Below, piece after piece: positions 49,866 through 61,028 of a stretch of 64,000 nucleotides of DNA (position 1 is the stretch's first letter; every line of letters begins with the position of its first letter). Origin of the DNA: Novosphingobium mangrovisedimenti. Its GTDB lineage: Bacteria > Pseudomonadota > Alphaproteobacteria > Sphingomonadales > Sphingomonadaceae. Below the pieces are notes generated by a model. It made no database searches, was not told the origin of the DNA, and worked only from the letters and a program-made list of their open reading frames with translations. Where the stretch lies: contig NZ_JANZXA010000010.1 of the NCBI RefSeq assembly GCF_025153475.1, forward strand, positions 62,001 to 126,000. Direction: 5' to 3'. A program made the position numbers and the translations under genes.

Positions 49866-50639
49866 TTATGCTCGCAGGCGCCAGCCGGTCCGGAAGATCC
49901 AGGAGATGAGCGCCACGCAAATTGCGAGGAACAGCAGCGTCAGCCCCAGCGACAGGCCAATGGAGACGTCCGAACTGCCGTAAAACGTCCAGCGCAGGCC
50001 GTTGACGAGATAGACCACCGGATTGGCCATCGCCACCGAGCGCCACGGCTCCGGCAGGACCTGGATCGAATAGAAGGTTCCGCCCAGGAACGTCAGCGGC
50101 ATCAGAATCAGCATGGGCACGACCGACAGCTTCTCGAAGCTGTCGGCCCAGATGCCGAGGATGAAGCCGAACAGTGAAAAGCTTGCCGAAACCAGCAGGA
50201 TATAGCCGAAGGCATAGACCGGATGGGCAATCGAATAGTCGACGAAGAAGCTGGCCGTCACCAGAATGATCGTCGCAAGGATGAGCGACTTGGTGGCCGC
50301 CGCGCCGACAAAGCCGACCAGCGTTTCGGCGACGCCGACCGGAGCCGACAGAAGCTCGTAGATCGCGCCGGTGAAGCGCGGCATGTAGATGCCGAAGCTG
50401 GCGTTGGACGTGCTCTCGCCCAGCAGCGTCAGCAGCAGCAGGCCGGGAACGATGAACGCGCCGTAGTTCACGCCGCCCATGCCCCCCTGCATCTGCCCGC
50501 CGATCGCGGCGCCAAAGACCACGAAATAAAGCGTCGTGGTCAGGACCGGCGCGATGATCGACTGCAGCGCAGTACGAAAGGCGCGAAAGAGTTCGCGCTT
50601 GTAGATGGTCCAGGCGCTGCGTGCGTTGAACAGGCTCAT
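49866..50639 (-). CDS. ABC-2 type transporter permease
   Basis: A 257-aa inner-membrane protein with six hydrophobic segments. It starts [22 protein letters not shown], and LLLTLLGESTSNASFGIYMPRFTG and LTFLGGTFYSIQVLPEPWR are typical of ABC-2 exporters of the NodJ/DrrB kind. Its ATG overlaps the stop of the ATPase gene (ATGA), so the two are coupled and make one exporter. The substrate (drug, lipid or polysaccharide) is not shown. The start was set by that overlap; the longer frame into the ATPase gene is a shadow. Confidence 0.9.
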   Translation of the reverse strand: MSLFNARSAWTIYKRELFRAFRTALQSIIAPVLTTTLYFVVFGAAIGGQMQGGMGGVNYGAFIVPGLLLLTLLGESTSNASFGIYMPRFTGAIYELLSAPVGVAETLVGFVGAAATKSLILATIILVTASFFVDYSIAHPVYAFGYILLVSASFSLFGFILGIWADSFEKLSVVPMLILMPLTFLGGTFYSIQVLPEPWRSVAMANPVVYLVNGLRWTFYGSSDVSIGLSLGLTLLFLAICVALISWIFRTGWRLRA

Positions 50640-51577
50640 GCCGCACCTCCATCGAGCAGGTCGACGAAGATGTCCTCGAGGCTCGATTCGTGGATGTCGA
50701 TGGCTGAATAGTCGATACCCGCGCGCGTCAGCGCCTTGGTCAGTTCGGCGACTTCCGATGTCCCCGCGCTGTCCCCATCGCCGCCTCCGCCGCGATAGCA
50801 CAGCACGGTGCCGTCCTTGTCGAGCGAGACCGGAAAGGCCGAAAGGCTATCGGGCACGTCGCCCAGCGGCTGCGTGAGCGTTATCAGCGCCTCGGTCCGG
50901 CCGAGCCGCTCCATCATCGCCTGCTTTTCGTCCACCATCAGGATCTCGCCCTTGTTGATGACGCCGACACGGTCCGCCATCTCCTCGGCCTCTTCGATGT
51001 AGTGCGTGGTCAGGATGACCGTCGTCCCCCGCTCGCGCAGCAGCGCGATCTGGCGCCACATGTCGCGGCGCAGTTCGACATCGACCCCCGCGGTCGGCTC
51101 ATCGAGGAACAGCAGTTCGGGATCGTGCGCCAGCGCCTTGGCGATCAGCACGCGGCGCTTCATCCCGCCCGACAGCATCCTGATCTGATCGTTCCGCTTG
51201 TCCCAGAGACTGAGCGCCCGGAGGATTTCCTCGATCTTGGCCGGGTCCGGCGGCAGCCCGAACAGCCCCCGCGAATGACCGACCGAACGCAGCACCGGCT
51301 CGAACATGTCGGTCGCAAGTTCCTGCGGGACGAGGCCGATACGTGCGCGAAGCGAACGCCAGTGCGTGGCCATGTCCTCGCCGAACGCATGGATCGTGCC
51401 CGAAGTCGGCCGTACCAGACCGCACACCGCGCCGATCAACGTGGTCTTGCCGGCGCCGTTGGGGCCCAGAAGCGCAAATATCTCGCCCTTGCGGATCGAA
51501 AGGTCCACACCCCTGAGCGCAGTGAAGCCGCCCGCGTAAGTCTTCGTCAGGCCACTGATTTCGAGAATGGATTGCAT
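50636..51577 (-). CDS. ABC transporter ATP-binding protein
   Basis: A 313-aa ATPase. Walker A is GPNGAGKTT, the signature LSGGMKRR, Walker [13 protein letters not shown], and the switch histidine is in [11 protein letters not shown]. The C-terminal ~90 residues form the extra domain seen in DrrA/CcmA-type exporters and contain an unusual glycine/aspartate stretch ([16 protein letters not shown]). It pairs with the downstream permease. Start ATG 51577 ([17 protein letters not shown]); an upstream TTG is possible. The preceding secreted protein ends 48 nt away. Confidence 0.92.
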   Translation of the reverse strand: MQSILEISGLTKTYAGGFTALRGVDLSIRKGEIFALLGPNGAGKTTLIGAVCGLVRPTSGTIHAFGEDMATHWRSLRARIGLVPQELATDMFEPVLRSVGHSRGLFGLPPDPAKIEEILRALSLWDKRNDQIRMLSGGMKRRVLIAKALAHDPELLFLDEPTAGVDVELRRDMWRQIALLRERGTTVILTTHYIEEAEEMADRVGVINKGEILMVDEKQAMMERLGRTEALITLTQPLGDVPDSLSAFPVSLDKDGTVLCYRGGGGDGDSAGTSEVAELTKALTRAGIDYSAIDIHESSLEDIFVDLLDGGAA

Positions 51578-51625
51578 GAGGCCCACAATGGGATGGCAAA
51601 TGCCCAGTGCCAAGGGCCCATCGCG

Positions 51626-52120
51626 TCATTTCACCAGATCGGCAAAATCCTCTTCACGCAGGTACGAGGTATAGCCGCCCAGCATGGCCGACGCCGTTTT
51701 AGGATCGCCCATCAACTCCTGCATGGCAAGGCGACCAAGCGTTCCACCAGCCGCGCGAAAGCCGGCACTGCTGCGCGCCTGGAACAGGGGACGGGATTGT
51801 TCGGCGCAGTCGACCGTCATCAGCCGTGTAAAGATGACCGCGACCTGACGATCCAGCTTGTCCTTCTGGGCCGGATCGACCTTGGCGACATCGGCCGTCT
51901 GCGGCGCGGAGCCAAGCGCAGCGACAAACCAGCGGGCAAGGGTAAGGCGGTCTTCGCCCGTCGACTTCAGGGCGAAACACTGGCCGAGCTCCGCGGCGAG
52001 TTGCTGCTCGGCTTCGGGCGTCAGCGCCTTGACTTCGGCTGACGGCTCAACCGCATGCGCCGAACCGGAGCCCCATGCCAGCATCGCGCACAGCAAAACC
52101 GCAACTCGCTTCATGTTCAT
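51626..52120 (-). CDS. Exported protein of unknown function coupled to queA (164 aa)
   Basis: The ATG at 52120 overlaps the queA stop (ATGA). A signal peptide ([21 protein letters not shown]) precedes a helical, mostly charged mature part with two cysteines ([24 protein letters not shown]) that could form a disulfide. I recognise no family, though the all-helical layout with paired Cys resembles other small sphingomonad periplasmic proteins. It is co-transcribed with queA and followed by an ABC exporter. Confidence 0.75.
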   Translation of the reverse strand: MNMKRVAVLLCAMLAWGSGSAHAVEPSAEVKALTPEAEQQLAAELGQCFALKSTGEDRLTLARWFVAALGSAPQTADVAKVDPAQKDKLDRQVAVIFTRLMTVDCAEQSRPLFQARSSAGFRAAGGTLGRLAMQELMGDPKTASAMLGGYTSYLREEDFADLVK

Positions 52121-53157
52121 AGTTCCTCCGATGGCAGCAGCAGACTCGAATCGCCGTAGCTGTAGAAGCGATAGCCCCCGGCGATGGCATGGGCATAGAC
52201 CGCCTGCATCTTTTCGAGCCCCATCAGCGCGCTGACCAGCATGAACAGCGTCGATTTGGGCAAGTGGAAGTTCGTCATCAACCCGTCAATCGCCTTGAAA
52301 CGATAACCCGGCGTGATGAAGATCGACGTATCGCCTTCGAAGGGACAGATCACGCGGTCCTCGCCGGCCGCGCTCTCGAGCAGGCGCAGCGACGTGGTAC
52401 CAACCGCGATCAGCCGACCGCCCGCCGCGCGTGCCTGGTTGAGGCGATCGGCGGTGGCCTGGTCTATCCGGCCCCATTCCGCATGCATGCGGTGATCGGC
52501 GGTATCGTCCGCCTTGACCGGAAGAAACGTGCCCGCGCCGACGTGCAGCGTCAGCGTCTCGCTGGCGATCCCGGCGGCATCGAGCCTCTCCACCAGTTCG
52601 GGCGTGAAATGCAGGGCCGCCGTGGGCGCCGCGACAGCCCCTTTTTCCCGCGCGAACATGGTCTGGTAATCGCTGGCGTCGGCTTCGTCGGTCTCGCGCT
52701 TGCCGGCAATGTAAGGCGGCAGCGGCATGCGCCCCGCACGCTCCAGAAGCACTTCGACCGGCTCCTCACCCTCGAACAGCAAGGTCCAGCTGCCATCTTC
52801 GTACCGCTGTTCGGCCAGCGCCGTGACACCGGCCGGAAATGCGATGCGATCACCGGGTTTCAGACGCTTGGCATTGCGCACGAAGGCCTGCCAGCGCCTG
52901 AGATCCATGCGCTTGTGCAAGGTCGCGCCGATCCGCGCCTCGCCCCGCTTGCCTTCGAGCTGGGCGGGAATGACGCGGGTATCGTTGAACACCAGCACGT
53001 CGCCCTTGCGCAGCAGGCCGGGCAGGTCGCGCACATGGCGGTCCGCGAAAGGCGCGTCGCCATCGACCACGAGCAGCCGTGCCGCGTCGCGTGGCCGTGC
53101 TGGGCGCAGGGCTATGCGTTCGGGCGGCAGGTCGAAGTCGAAAAGGTCAACGCGCAT
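52117..53157 (-). CDS. queA: S-adenosylmethionine:tRNA ribosyltransferase-isomerase
   Basis: A 346-aa enzyme that converts preQ1-modified tRNA to epoxyqueuosine tRNA. It starts [33 protein letters not shown] and has [42 protein letters not shown] [13 protein letters not shown], and the closing [10 protein letters not shown]. Normal length. It is downstream of the cyclophilin gene and upstream of a coupled exported protein; tgt, the partner enzyme of the pathway, lies 3.3 kb further along the same strand. Confidence 0.97.
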   Translation of the reverse strand: MRVDLFDFDLPPERIALRPARPRDAARLLVVDGDAPFADRHVRDLPGLLRKGDVLVFNDTRVIPAQLEGKRGEARIGATLHKRMDLRRWQAFVRNAKRLKPGDRIAFPAGVTALAEQRYEDGSWTLLFEGEEPVEVLLERAGRMPLPPYIAGKRETDEADASDYQTMFAREKGAVAAPTAALHFTPELVERLDAAGIASETLTLHVGAGTFLPVKADDTADHRMHAEWGRIDQATADRLNQARAAGGRLIAVGTTSLRLLESAAGEDRVICPFEGDTSIFITPGYRFKAIDGLMTNFHLPKSTLFMLVSALMGLEKMQAVYAHAIAGGYRFYSYGDSSLLLPSEEL

Positions 53158-53185
53158 GGCGCGGCGGGCTAGAGCAAGGCGCTCG

Positions 53186-53201
53186 CTTCGACAAGCTCAG
53201 G
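53186..53201. repeat. Short CTTCGACAAGCTCAGG element
   Basis: The 16-mer CTTCGACAAGCTCAGG, containing a near-palindrome (CTTCGACAAG, AGCT), sits in the 65-nt gap between the cyclophilin and queA genes. I remember this string as a frequent interspersed intergenic element in sphingomonads. Only one copy is in this window. Confidence 0.4.
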
Positions 53202-53222
53202 ATGCGCGAATGCGCGAGCCCG

Positions 53223-53903
53223 TCAGTTCGACTGCGAATTGCTGAGCTGGTCCGCCGTGATGGGAGCGGCAGGCGCATTCAGGGCCGCAAAGTCCGGCGG
53301 CGCCTTGTGCTGCGAGGCGAGCGAGGCCTGAATGATCCTGGTCGGTTTTTCCGGCGGCTCGCCGCGCTCGATCTTGTCGACGTACTGCATGCCCAGGATC
53401 ACGCGACCGAACACCGTGTACTTCCGGTCCAGCGCGAAGCGCGGGTAGAACACGATGAAGAACTGGCTGTTGGCGCTGTTCGGATCGTTGGTACGCGCCA
53501 TCGAGACCGTACCGCGCAAGTGCGGCATCGAATTGAACTCGGCGTCCAGATCGGGAAGCTTCGAGCCCCCCTGCCCGGTGCCGGTCGGATCGCCCGTCTG
53601 CGCCATGAAGCCGTCGATGACGCGGTGGAAGATGAGGCCGTCGTAAAACCCTTCCCGGGCCAGCGTCTTGATGCGCTCGACATGGTGGGGCGCCCACTGG
53701 GGCATCAGGCGAATTCCCACGCGCCCGCCATCCGACAGATCGAGATAGAGAACGTCGTCGGGATCGTGCGCAACGTCGGGATCGGTGAAGGTCGGCAGCG
53801 CGGTCGCAGGCGGAGCGACGGGCTCCTTCTTCTTGGCGAACGCAGGACCGGCCGCGAGCGCGGCGCCCAGCATCAAGGCAGTAAGCGGGAGGCGAAACTT
53901 CAT
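53223..53903 (-). CDS. Peptidyl-prolyl cis-trans isomerase, cyclophilin type, exported
   Basis: A 226-aa cyclophilin that speeds proline isomerisation during folding. A signal peptide (MKFRLPLTALMLGAALAAGPAFA) directs it to the periplasm. The catalytic core shows FYDGLIFHRVIDGFMAQTGDPTGTG, the FNSMPHLRGTVSMAR strand and NSQFFIVF, the usual active-site set. A ~30-residue acidic linker precedes the core. Start ATG 53903; an in-frame extension upstream lacks a signal. It lies between coaD and queA on the minus strand. Confidence 0.93.
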   Translation of the reverse strand: MKFRLPLTALMLGAALAAGPAFAKKKEPVAPPATALPTFTDPDVAHDPDDVLYLDLSDGGRVGIRLMPQWAPHHVERIKTLAREGFYDGLIFHRVIDGFMAQTGDPTGTGQGGSKLPDLDAEFNSMPHLRGTVSMARTNDPNSANSQFFIVFYPRFALDRKYTVFGRVILGMQYVDKIERGEPPEKPTRIIQASLASQHKAPPDFAALNAPAAPITADQLSNSQSN

Positions 53904-53993
53904 CGAATACTCACAAGCTGGGTCCGAACCATGGCATGGCGCGATAGAACGCGCCCGCTGTCGGTACAATGAATGATTTGAGCGCGAATGGCC

Positions 53994-54512
53994 TCAGTAG
54001 TCTCCCTGAAGACCATTCGCGGCGATGCGCTCTACCACGTCATCGCGCACGGTCGGGCTGACGAACTTCGCGATTTCGCCGCCGAACATGGCGATTTCCT
54101 TGACCAGTTTGGAGGCGATCGGCTGCAGGCTGACGTCAGCCATCAGGAATACCGTCTCGATATTCGAGTTGAGCTGCTGGTTCATGCCGGCCATCTGGTA
54201 TTCGTACTCGAAATCGGCCACGGCGCGCAGCCCGCGAATGATGACCGTGGCCCCCTGCCGCTGCGCGAACTTCATGAGCAGCGCGTTGAAGCCCACGACC
54301 TCCACGTTGTCGATCCCGAGCCTTGCCACTTCGCGCTCGACCATGGCCATGCGCTCGTCGGGCGTGAACAACGGGTTCTTCGACATGTTCGTCGTGACGC
54401 CGATGATCAGCTTGTCCACCAGCTTGGCCCCGCGCCGGATGATGTCGGCGTGGCCCAGCGTGATCGGATCGAACGTGCCAGGATAGACGCCTATGCGTTG
54501 CCCCTGCGTCAT
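53994..54512 (-). CDS. coaD: Phosphopantetheine adenylyltransferase
   Basis: A 172-aa enzyme that makes dephospho-CoA from 4'-phosphopantetheine and ATP. The nucleotidyl-transferase motif GVYPGTFDPITLGHADII (with the GH pair) is near the N-terminus; IRGLRAVADFEYEYQMAGMN and the C-terminal ASKLVKEIAMFGG complete the family pattern. The ATG at 54512 overlaps the ispA stop (TGATG); a TTG one codon earlier is not needed. It belongs to xseB-ispA-coaD-cyclophilin-queA. Confidence 0.96.
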   Translation of the reverse strand: MTQGQRIGVYPGTFDPITLGHADIIRRGAKLVDKLIIGVTTNMSKNPLFTPDERMAMVEREVARLGIDNVEVVGFNALLMKFAQRQGATVIIRGLRAVADFEYEYQMAGMNQQLNSNIETVFLMADVSLQPIASKLVKEIAMFGGEIAKFVSPTVRDDVVERIAANGLQGDY

Positions 54513-55423
54513 CAATGGTCCCTTTCGATGATGTAGCGCGCCACCGCGCGCAGGAGATCGGCTTCGCGCCCATGCTGCGCGAGATGACCGACGGCCTGAT
54601 TCACCAGCATTCGCGCCTGATCGCGGGCCCGATCGGGCCCCAGCAGCGAAACGAAGGTCTGCTTGCCGGCCTCGGCGTCCTTGCCCACGGCCTTGCCCGC
54701 CACTTCGGGATCGCCCTCGTGATCGATGAGATCGTCCGCGATTTGGAACGCCAGGCCGATGTCGCGGGCATAGCCGCGCAGATGCGTGCGTCCCTCGGGC
54801 GCCACGCGGCCCAGAATCGCACCCATCTCGATCGCGGCGCCCAGCAGCGCGCCGGTCTTGAGCTGTTGCAGTCGCGTTACCGTCTGCAGGTCGAACTCGC
54901 TGGTTTCTGCGACCAGATCCATCATCTGCCCGCCTGCCATACCCTGCGCGCCGCTCGCATGGCCAAGCGTCTGCACCAGTTCGATACGCGTGAAGGGATC
55001 GGCGCTGGTGGCCGGATCGGACAGAACCTCGAACGCGAAGGCATGAAGCGAATCGCCGGCCAGCACCGCCGTTGCCTCGTCATAGGCAAGGTGCAGGGTC
55101 GGCTTGCCGTGGCGCATGGCATCGTTGTCCATGCACGGCAGATCATCGTGGATCAACGAATAGACGTGAATCGCCTCGATCGCGATGCCAGCCCGAACGG
55201 CCGCCTCGCGCTGGACGCCGTACATGTCCGCGACCGCGGTGAGCAGCAGCGGCCGCAGCCGCTTGCCACCGCCGATCGCCGCATAGCGCATCGCCTCGAC
55301 CAGGCGCGCACGCGCATCGTCAGGCACCGGCAGGAGCGCATCGAAGGCCCTGTCGATCTCCCCCGCGATGCAGGCAAGTCCTTCGGACAGCAAGGCATCA
55401 GACACGCCGATGGCGCTCACCAC
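54512..55423 (-). CDS. ispA: Farnesyl/geranyl diphosphate synthase (polyprenyl synthetase)
   Basis: A 303-aa prenyl synthase that joins isopentenyl diphosphate to allylic diphosphates. The first aspartate motif is DDLPCMD (93-99, the bacterial DDxxxxD form) after SLIH, the second is IADDLIDHEGD. GGGKRLRPLL and LQQLKTGALL are further family blocks. The start is GTG 55423, just after the xseB stop (TGAGTG), so it is coupled to xseB. Product chain length is probably C15, by analogy with ispA next to xseB. Confidence 0.93.
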   Translation of the reverse strand: MVSAIGVSDALLSEGLACIAGEIDRAFDALLPVPDDARARLVEAMRYAAIGGGKRLRPLLLTAVADMYGVQREAAVRAGIAIEAIHVYSLIHDDLPCMDNDAMRHGKPTLHLAYDEATAVLAGDSLHAFAFEVLSDPATSADPFTRIELVQTLGHASGAQGMAGGQMMDLVAETSEFDLQTVTRLQQLKTGALLGAAIEMGAILGRVAPEGRTHLRGYARDIGLAFQIADDLIDHEGDPEVAGKAVGKDAEAGKQTFVSLLGPDRARDQARMLVNQAVGHLAQHGREADLLRAVARYIIERDH

Positions 55424-55678
55424 TCAGCGGTCCGGCGCGTCGAACGGCTGCGTGCCGGCCGGTGCGCCGTCGGGACCGGTGACGATCCGTTCGATCCGCG
55501 CCTGCGCCGCATCCAGCCGTTTCTGGCAATGCTGACGAAGCTTTTCGCCCTTCTCATAAAGCGAAATCGAGTCCTCCAGCGGCACGTCCCCGCTTTCGAG
55601 CTGGCGCACGATGGTTTCCAGCGCGCGCAAGGCATCCTCGAAGCTCAGGGTCTCGATATTCTCTGTCTCTTCGACCAT
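55424..55678 (-). CDS. xseB: Exodeoxyribonuclease VII small subunit
   Basis: An 84-aa subunit of exonuclease VII, which degrades single-stranded DNA. The core [49 protein letters not shown] is the family signature. Start ATG 55678. It heads the run xseB-ispA-coaD and is divergent from purL, 122 nt away. The large subunit xseA is not in this window. Confidence 0.96.
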   Translation of the reverse strand: MVEETENIETLSFEDALRALETIVRQLESGDVPLEDSISLYEKGEKLRQHCQKRLDAAQARIERIVTGPDGAPAGTQPFDAPDR

Positions 55679-55800
55679 GGCGAAGCAATGGCGGTCTCAC
55701 CGGGCACGGTCAAGGTGGAACCCTGAGAATTCGGGGATCAACACCCAAGCCTGCCGAGCAGGCTAGCCTCCGCGCGAGGACGAGGCTAAGGCGCCAAGCC

Positions 55801-57977
<2,177 letters not shown>

Positions 57978-57981
<4 letters not shown>

Positions 57982-58119
57982 AGCGCGATCACCTTTGGAT
58001 AAAACACTCGTCATTGCGAGCAAAGCGAAGCAATCTAGAGCGGTATGGCGCCGCCCTGGATTGGCCACGGCCCTTTGGGCCTCGCAATGATGATTCTAGG
58101 TAAGATGATCACGCTTTAG
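57978..58119. repeat. Nested palindromic intergenic repeat after purL
   Basis: Three inverted pairs are nested: an outer pair CTAGAGCGCGATCA (57978-57991) / TGATCACGCTTTAG (58106-58119) with two mismatches; an inner perfect pair TCATTGCGAG (58011-58020) / CTCGCAATGA (58081-58090); and a core CAATCTAG (58031-58038) / CTGGATTG (58056-58063). The string CATTGCGAGCAAAGCGAAGCAATC is a well-known kind of bacterial interspersed repeat, from memory. The folded RNA may act as the purL terminator. Confidence 0.7.
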
Positions 58120-58193
58120 CCCCCTCCTCACCCGCTTCGATCAGGTGGGCGGACATCCTCCCCATTGCGCTGCAACGGGGAGGAACCGGGCGA

Positions 58194-59360
58194 TCAACCC
58201 GCCTTCTTCGGCAGGGCGATCTCAGCCGTGCCCATGCACATCTTCACACCCTTCTGGTTCTGCATCATGTGCTTGACCTGGACGAGGTGATGCCCCTCGT
58301 CATCGACCATCTTGTCGACCACTTCGGCGGTCTGGATGGTGATGTCGCCGGTCAGCGCCGGACCGCGATAGTTGGCGGTCGAATGCACGACCATGCCGTG
58401 CTCACCGGCCCAGCCCGCGAGGTAGTCGGTCACCCAGGCCCCCATCGAGGCGCCATAGCCATAGCCGCGCGGCATGCCGATCTTACGGGCGTACTTGGGG
58501 AACAAGTGCCCGCGCGAGGGGCCGAAATAGGCGCCGTCGGTCAGCTCGGGATTGATGCGCTCCATGTGCGGATCGTTCTCGTGCCCGGCCATTTCCTTGG
58601 TGAATCCCAGGGCTTCAAGGTCCAGTTCGCGCCGGTCGAGCGTGCCCCAGGTGGTGAACATGTAGGCGCGCCACTCGGTGGTGAAGCTGGCAATGGTGTG
58701 CGGACCGAAGACGCGCTCGGGAAGCTGGTCACCGACGTTCACGTCATCCCACCAGCGCTCCTGGTGGCCGAGGTCGTGCAGCATCTGGATCCAGGCGAAC
58801 TTGCGGTCTTCCAGCGCCGCGAGTTCCTCGTCGCTCCATTCGGGCTCATCGAAATCAGCCGGGTTGACGTTCTCGCCGCCCGCCTTCGCGCTGTAGCGCA
58901 GCGCCGTCGAGCGCTGCTTGGCAATCAGCTCGCCGTTCTGGTTGCGGTAGAAATTGTCCCCGCGCTGGAAGCAGGTCGGGCCGAAACCGGTATTCTTGAC
59001 GGTGTAGTCGAAGGGAACGCGCTCGTTGCTGATGGTGTCGCCGCCATGGACCTTCACGTCGTAGAACCACCATTCGTCACCGGCGAAGAGCAAGTGCGAT
59101 TCCGGGATCTTGCCCACGCAGGCGGGAGCCGAGCCGTGGCCATCGTCGATCACGATCGGGAAGCTCTGCGGGGCGACCAGCTTGCCGTAGCGGCTTTCGG
59201 CCGCATAGGCGGGATCGAAGTGCAGCAGATTGGCGTAGTGCATCGCCTGGGCCCAGCGGCGAATATCGTTGTTACCGATGGCCTCGCGGGTCGGCGAAGA
59301 GTCGATCGGCTTGCCGAGATACTGGTCGATATCACTGCAATCGAGCGTCTGTTCAGACAT
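58194..59360 (-). CDS. Double-hotdog (MaoC/FAS1-like) enoyl-CoA hydratase/dehydratase
   Basis: A 388-aa protein with two hotdog modules. The N-terminal one (about 15-175) fits the FAS1-like dehydratase domain: SPTREAIGNNDIRRWAQAMH, FDPAYAAESRYGKLVAPQSFP, and GDEWWFYDVKVHGGDTIS. The second (about 205-380) has DVNVGDQLPERVFGPHTIASF and RGPALTGDITIQTAEVV with a MaoC-like core. Such enzymes hydrate bulky enoyl-CoAs, for example in steroid or terpenoid side-chain breakdown. Start ATG 59360. It is divergent from the nitronate monooxygenase gene. Confidence 0.87.
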   Translation of the reverse strand: MSEQTLDCSDIDQYLGKPIDSSPTREAIGNNDIRRWAQAMHYANLLHFDPAYAAESRYGKLVAPQSFPIVIDDGHGSAPACVGKIPESHLLFAGDEWWFYDVKVHGGDTISNERVPFDYTVKNTGFGPTCFQRGDNFYRNQNGELIAKQRSTALRYSAKAGGENVNPADFDEPEWSDEELAALEDRKFAWIQMLHDLGHQERWWDDVNVGDQLPERVFGPHTIASFTTEWRAYMFTTWGTLDRRELDLEALGFTKEMAGHENDPHMERINPELTDGAYFGPSRGHLFPKYARKIGMPRGYGYGASMGAWVTDYLAGWAGEHGMVVHSTANYRGPALTGDITIQTAEVVDKMVDDEGHHLVQVKHMMQNQKGVKMCMGTAEIALPKKAG

Positions 59361-59525
59361 GGAATAATCCTCTCACTGGGCCGGTGTCCGGCTGGAAACT
59401 AGTCGACAGCGGTGTCTATTACATGCCCCGAACGAGAGGTCACCCCGATTTGCGCACCGCCGAGACGCGAAACGCAGTGGCGTTGCCCCGGCCTCTCGAC
59501 AACGCTTTCGCACAGCTCTATGCCG

Positions 59526-59549
59526 CCGTTTAATCGAGCGATTAAACGG
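59526..59549. promoter_or_regulatory. Perfect 24-bp palindrome just before the nitronate monooxygenase gene
   Basis: Arms CCGTTTAATCG and CGATTAAACGG are perfect over 11 bp, around AG. The site ends 7 nt before the ATG at 59557, so it overlaps the expected ribosome-binding region or leader and leaves no classical Shine-Dalgarno sequence. The size and symmetry suit a TetR-type dimer or tetramer. No regulator gene is adjacent. Confidence 0.65.
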
Positions 59550-59556
59550 ATTTTCC

Positions 59557-60507
59557 ATGACCCTGCCCGTTCCTTTCCAGCACTTGCGCCTACCCGTCAT
59601 CGCATCGCCTATGTTCATCGTTTCCACCCCGGATCTGGTGATCGCGCAAGTGCGGGCGGGAATCGTCGGCAGCTTCCCGGCTCTCAATGCCCGGCCCGCG
59701 AGCCAGCTAGACGAATGGCTGCACCGCATTACCGAGGAAACGCGCGGCTGCGCGGCGCCGTTCGCCGTCAACATGATCGTCCACAAGACCAACCAGCGGC
59801 TCGATGAAGACCTCAAGCTGCTGGAAAAGTGGAAAGTGCCACTGGTGATCACCTCGCTGGGCGCCAATGCGGAACTCAACGCCGCCGTGCATGGCTGGGG
59901 CGGCATGGTCCTGCATGACGTGATCGACAACAGCTTTGCCCGCAAGGCCATCGAAAAAGGTGCTGACGGCCTCATCGCGGTGGCCGCCGGCGCGGGCGGG
60001 CACGCCGGTTCGCAATCTCCCTTCGCGCTGATGCAGGAAATCCGCGCGTGGTTCGATGGGCCGGTGGCGCTTTCGGGTTCCATTGCATGCGGCCGCTCGA
60101 TCCTGGCCGCACAGGCCATGGGCGCCGACTTCGCCTATATCGGCACGCCGTGGATCGCCACGACCGAAGCCAATGCCGTGGACGGCTACAAACAGGCGAT
60201 CGTCGAAGGCAGTGCGTCCGACATCGTCTATTCCAACCTGTTCACCGGCGTGCACGGCAATTACCTGCGCGGCTCGATCGCCGCCGCCGGCATGGACCCG
60301 GACAACCTGCCGGAAGGCGACAAGAGCCAGATGAACTTCGGCTCGGGCGGCAACATGGAAGCCAAGGCCTGGAAGGACATCTGGGGCTCGGGCCAGGGCA
60401 TCGGCGCCATCGACGCCGTCCAGCCCGTCGCCAGCCGTGTCGAGACCCTGATGGCCCAGTATCAGTCCGCCAAGGAAGAGCTGCTCGGCCGCATCGGCAT
60501 GGGCTGA
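59557..60507 (+). CDS. Nitronate monooxygenase / 2-nitropropane dioxygenase-like flavoprotein
   Basis: A 316-aa FMN-dependent TIM-barrel enzyme. It starts LPVIASPMFIVSTPDLVIAQVRAG; GAGGHAG (145-151) contains the conserved histidine H149, and ALSGSIACGRSILAAQAMGADFAYIGTPW is the phosphate-binding part. Canonical members oxidise alkyl nitronates; many relatives in sphingomonads and actinobacteria occur in acyl-CoA pathways and may act as enoyl reductases or dehydrogenases. Start ATG 59557, directly after a 24-bp palindrome. Its 3' end overlaps the convergent AHH-type frame by 46 nt. Confidence 0.87.
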   Translation: MTLPVPFQHLRLPVIASPMFIVSTPDLVIAQVRAGIVGSFPALNARPASQLDEWLHRITEETRGCAAPFAVNMIVHKTNQRLDEDLKLLEKWKVPLVITSLGANAELNAAVHGWGGMVLHDVIDNSFARKAIEKGADGLIAVAAGAGGHAGSQSPFALMQEIRAWFDGPVALSGSIACGRSILAAQAMGADFAYIGTPWIATTEANAVDGYKQAIVEGSASDIVYSNLFTGVHGNYLRGSIAAAGMDPDNLPEGDKSQMNFGSGGNMEAKAWKDIWGSGQGIGAIDAVQPVASRVETLMAQYQSAKEELLGRIGMG

Positions 60508-61028
60508 TCCGCCTCCGTCGCACCCCACATAGCGTCGGCGACGGCGTCGAGATCGGAGAAGTCGATGTCCCGGCGCAGCGGATCGCGCCGGTTGAGCACG
60601 AGCCGCCGCTTGCTGCTGTCGAGCAGGAACCGGCGCAAGGCGCACTGCAACAGGTCCAACCTCATGTGCGCCTGCACGGCCGCACCTTCACAGTCCCGCA
60701 TCCGCGCCCGGCCCCATGTCGCCTCGATCTGACCGACCCGCTCGAACACGAGATCGCTGTAGTGCCTATGCGGTCCGCGATGAAGCGGCATCCCCATACG
60801 CGCCGCCGCCATCTCCTCACATGGCAGCAGGAGACCATTCTCGCGGAAATCGCTGAACCTGCGACGCGTTCCTCCGATCTCCCCGAACATCCGAGAAAAC
60901 GCGCCTTTCGTCAGAATCTGCCGGGGCAGGAGATGATGGCGCTGCAATCCCGGATCGTGATCGGGCAGCCCCCTGCGATTGACCGCGCGAAATGCCAGAT
61001 ACGCGCGCAGACGCCGTCCCGCCGTCAG
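60462..61028 (-). CDS. AHH-type (HNH/ENDO VII superfamily) nuclease-like protein, start codon non-standard
   Basis: The frame is open from 61097 to the stop at 60462. It contains GLQRHHLLPRQIL, FSDFRENGLLLP and LHRGPHRHYSD, the order seen in AHH nuclease domains. No ATG, GTG or TTG exists in frame upstream of the HH motif except a TTG at 60947, immediately before it. A CTG at 61028 lies 4 nt after GGAGG, overlaps the stop of the preceding gene and would include the family-like AYLAFRAVNRRGLPD (about 188 aa). Alternatives: TTG 60947 with a truncated domain, or a decayed gene. It lacks a signal peptide and an obvious immunity partner. Confidence 0.55.
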   Translation of the reverse strand: MTAGRRLRAYLAFRAVNRRGLPDHDPGLQRHHLLPRQILTKGAFSRMFGEIGGTRRRFSDFRENGLLLPCEEMAAARMGMPLHRGPHRHYSDLVFERVGQIEATWGRARMRDCEGAAVQAHMRLDLLQCALRRFLLDSSKRRLVLNRRDPLRRDIDFSDLDAVADAMWGATEADQPMPMRPSSSSLAD

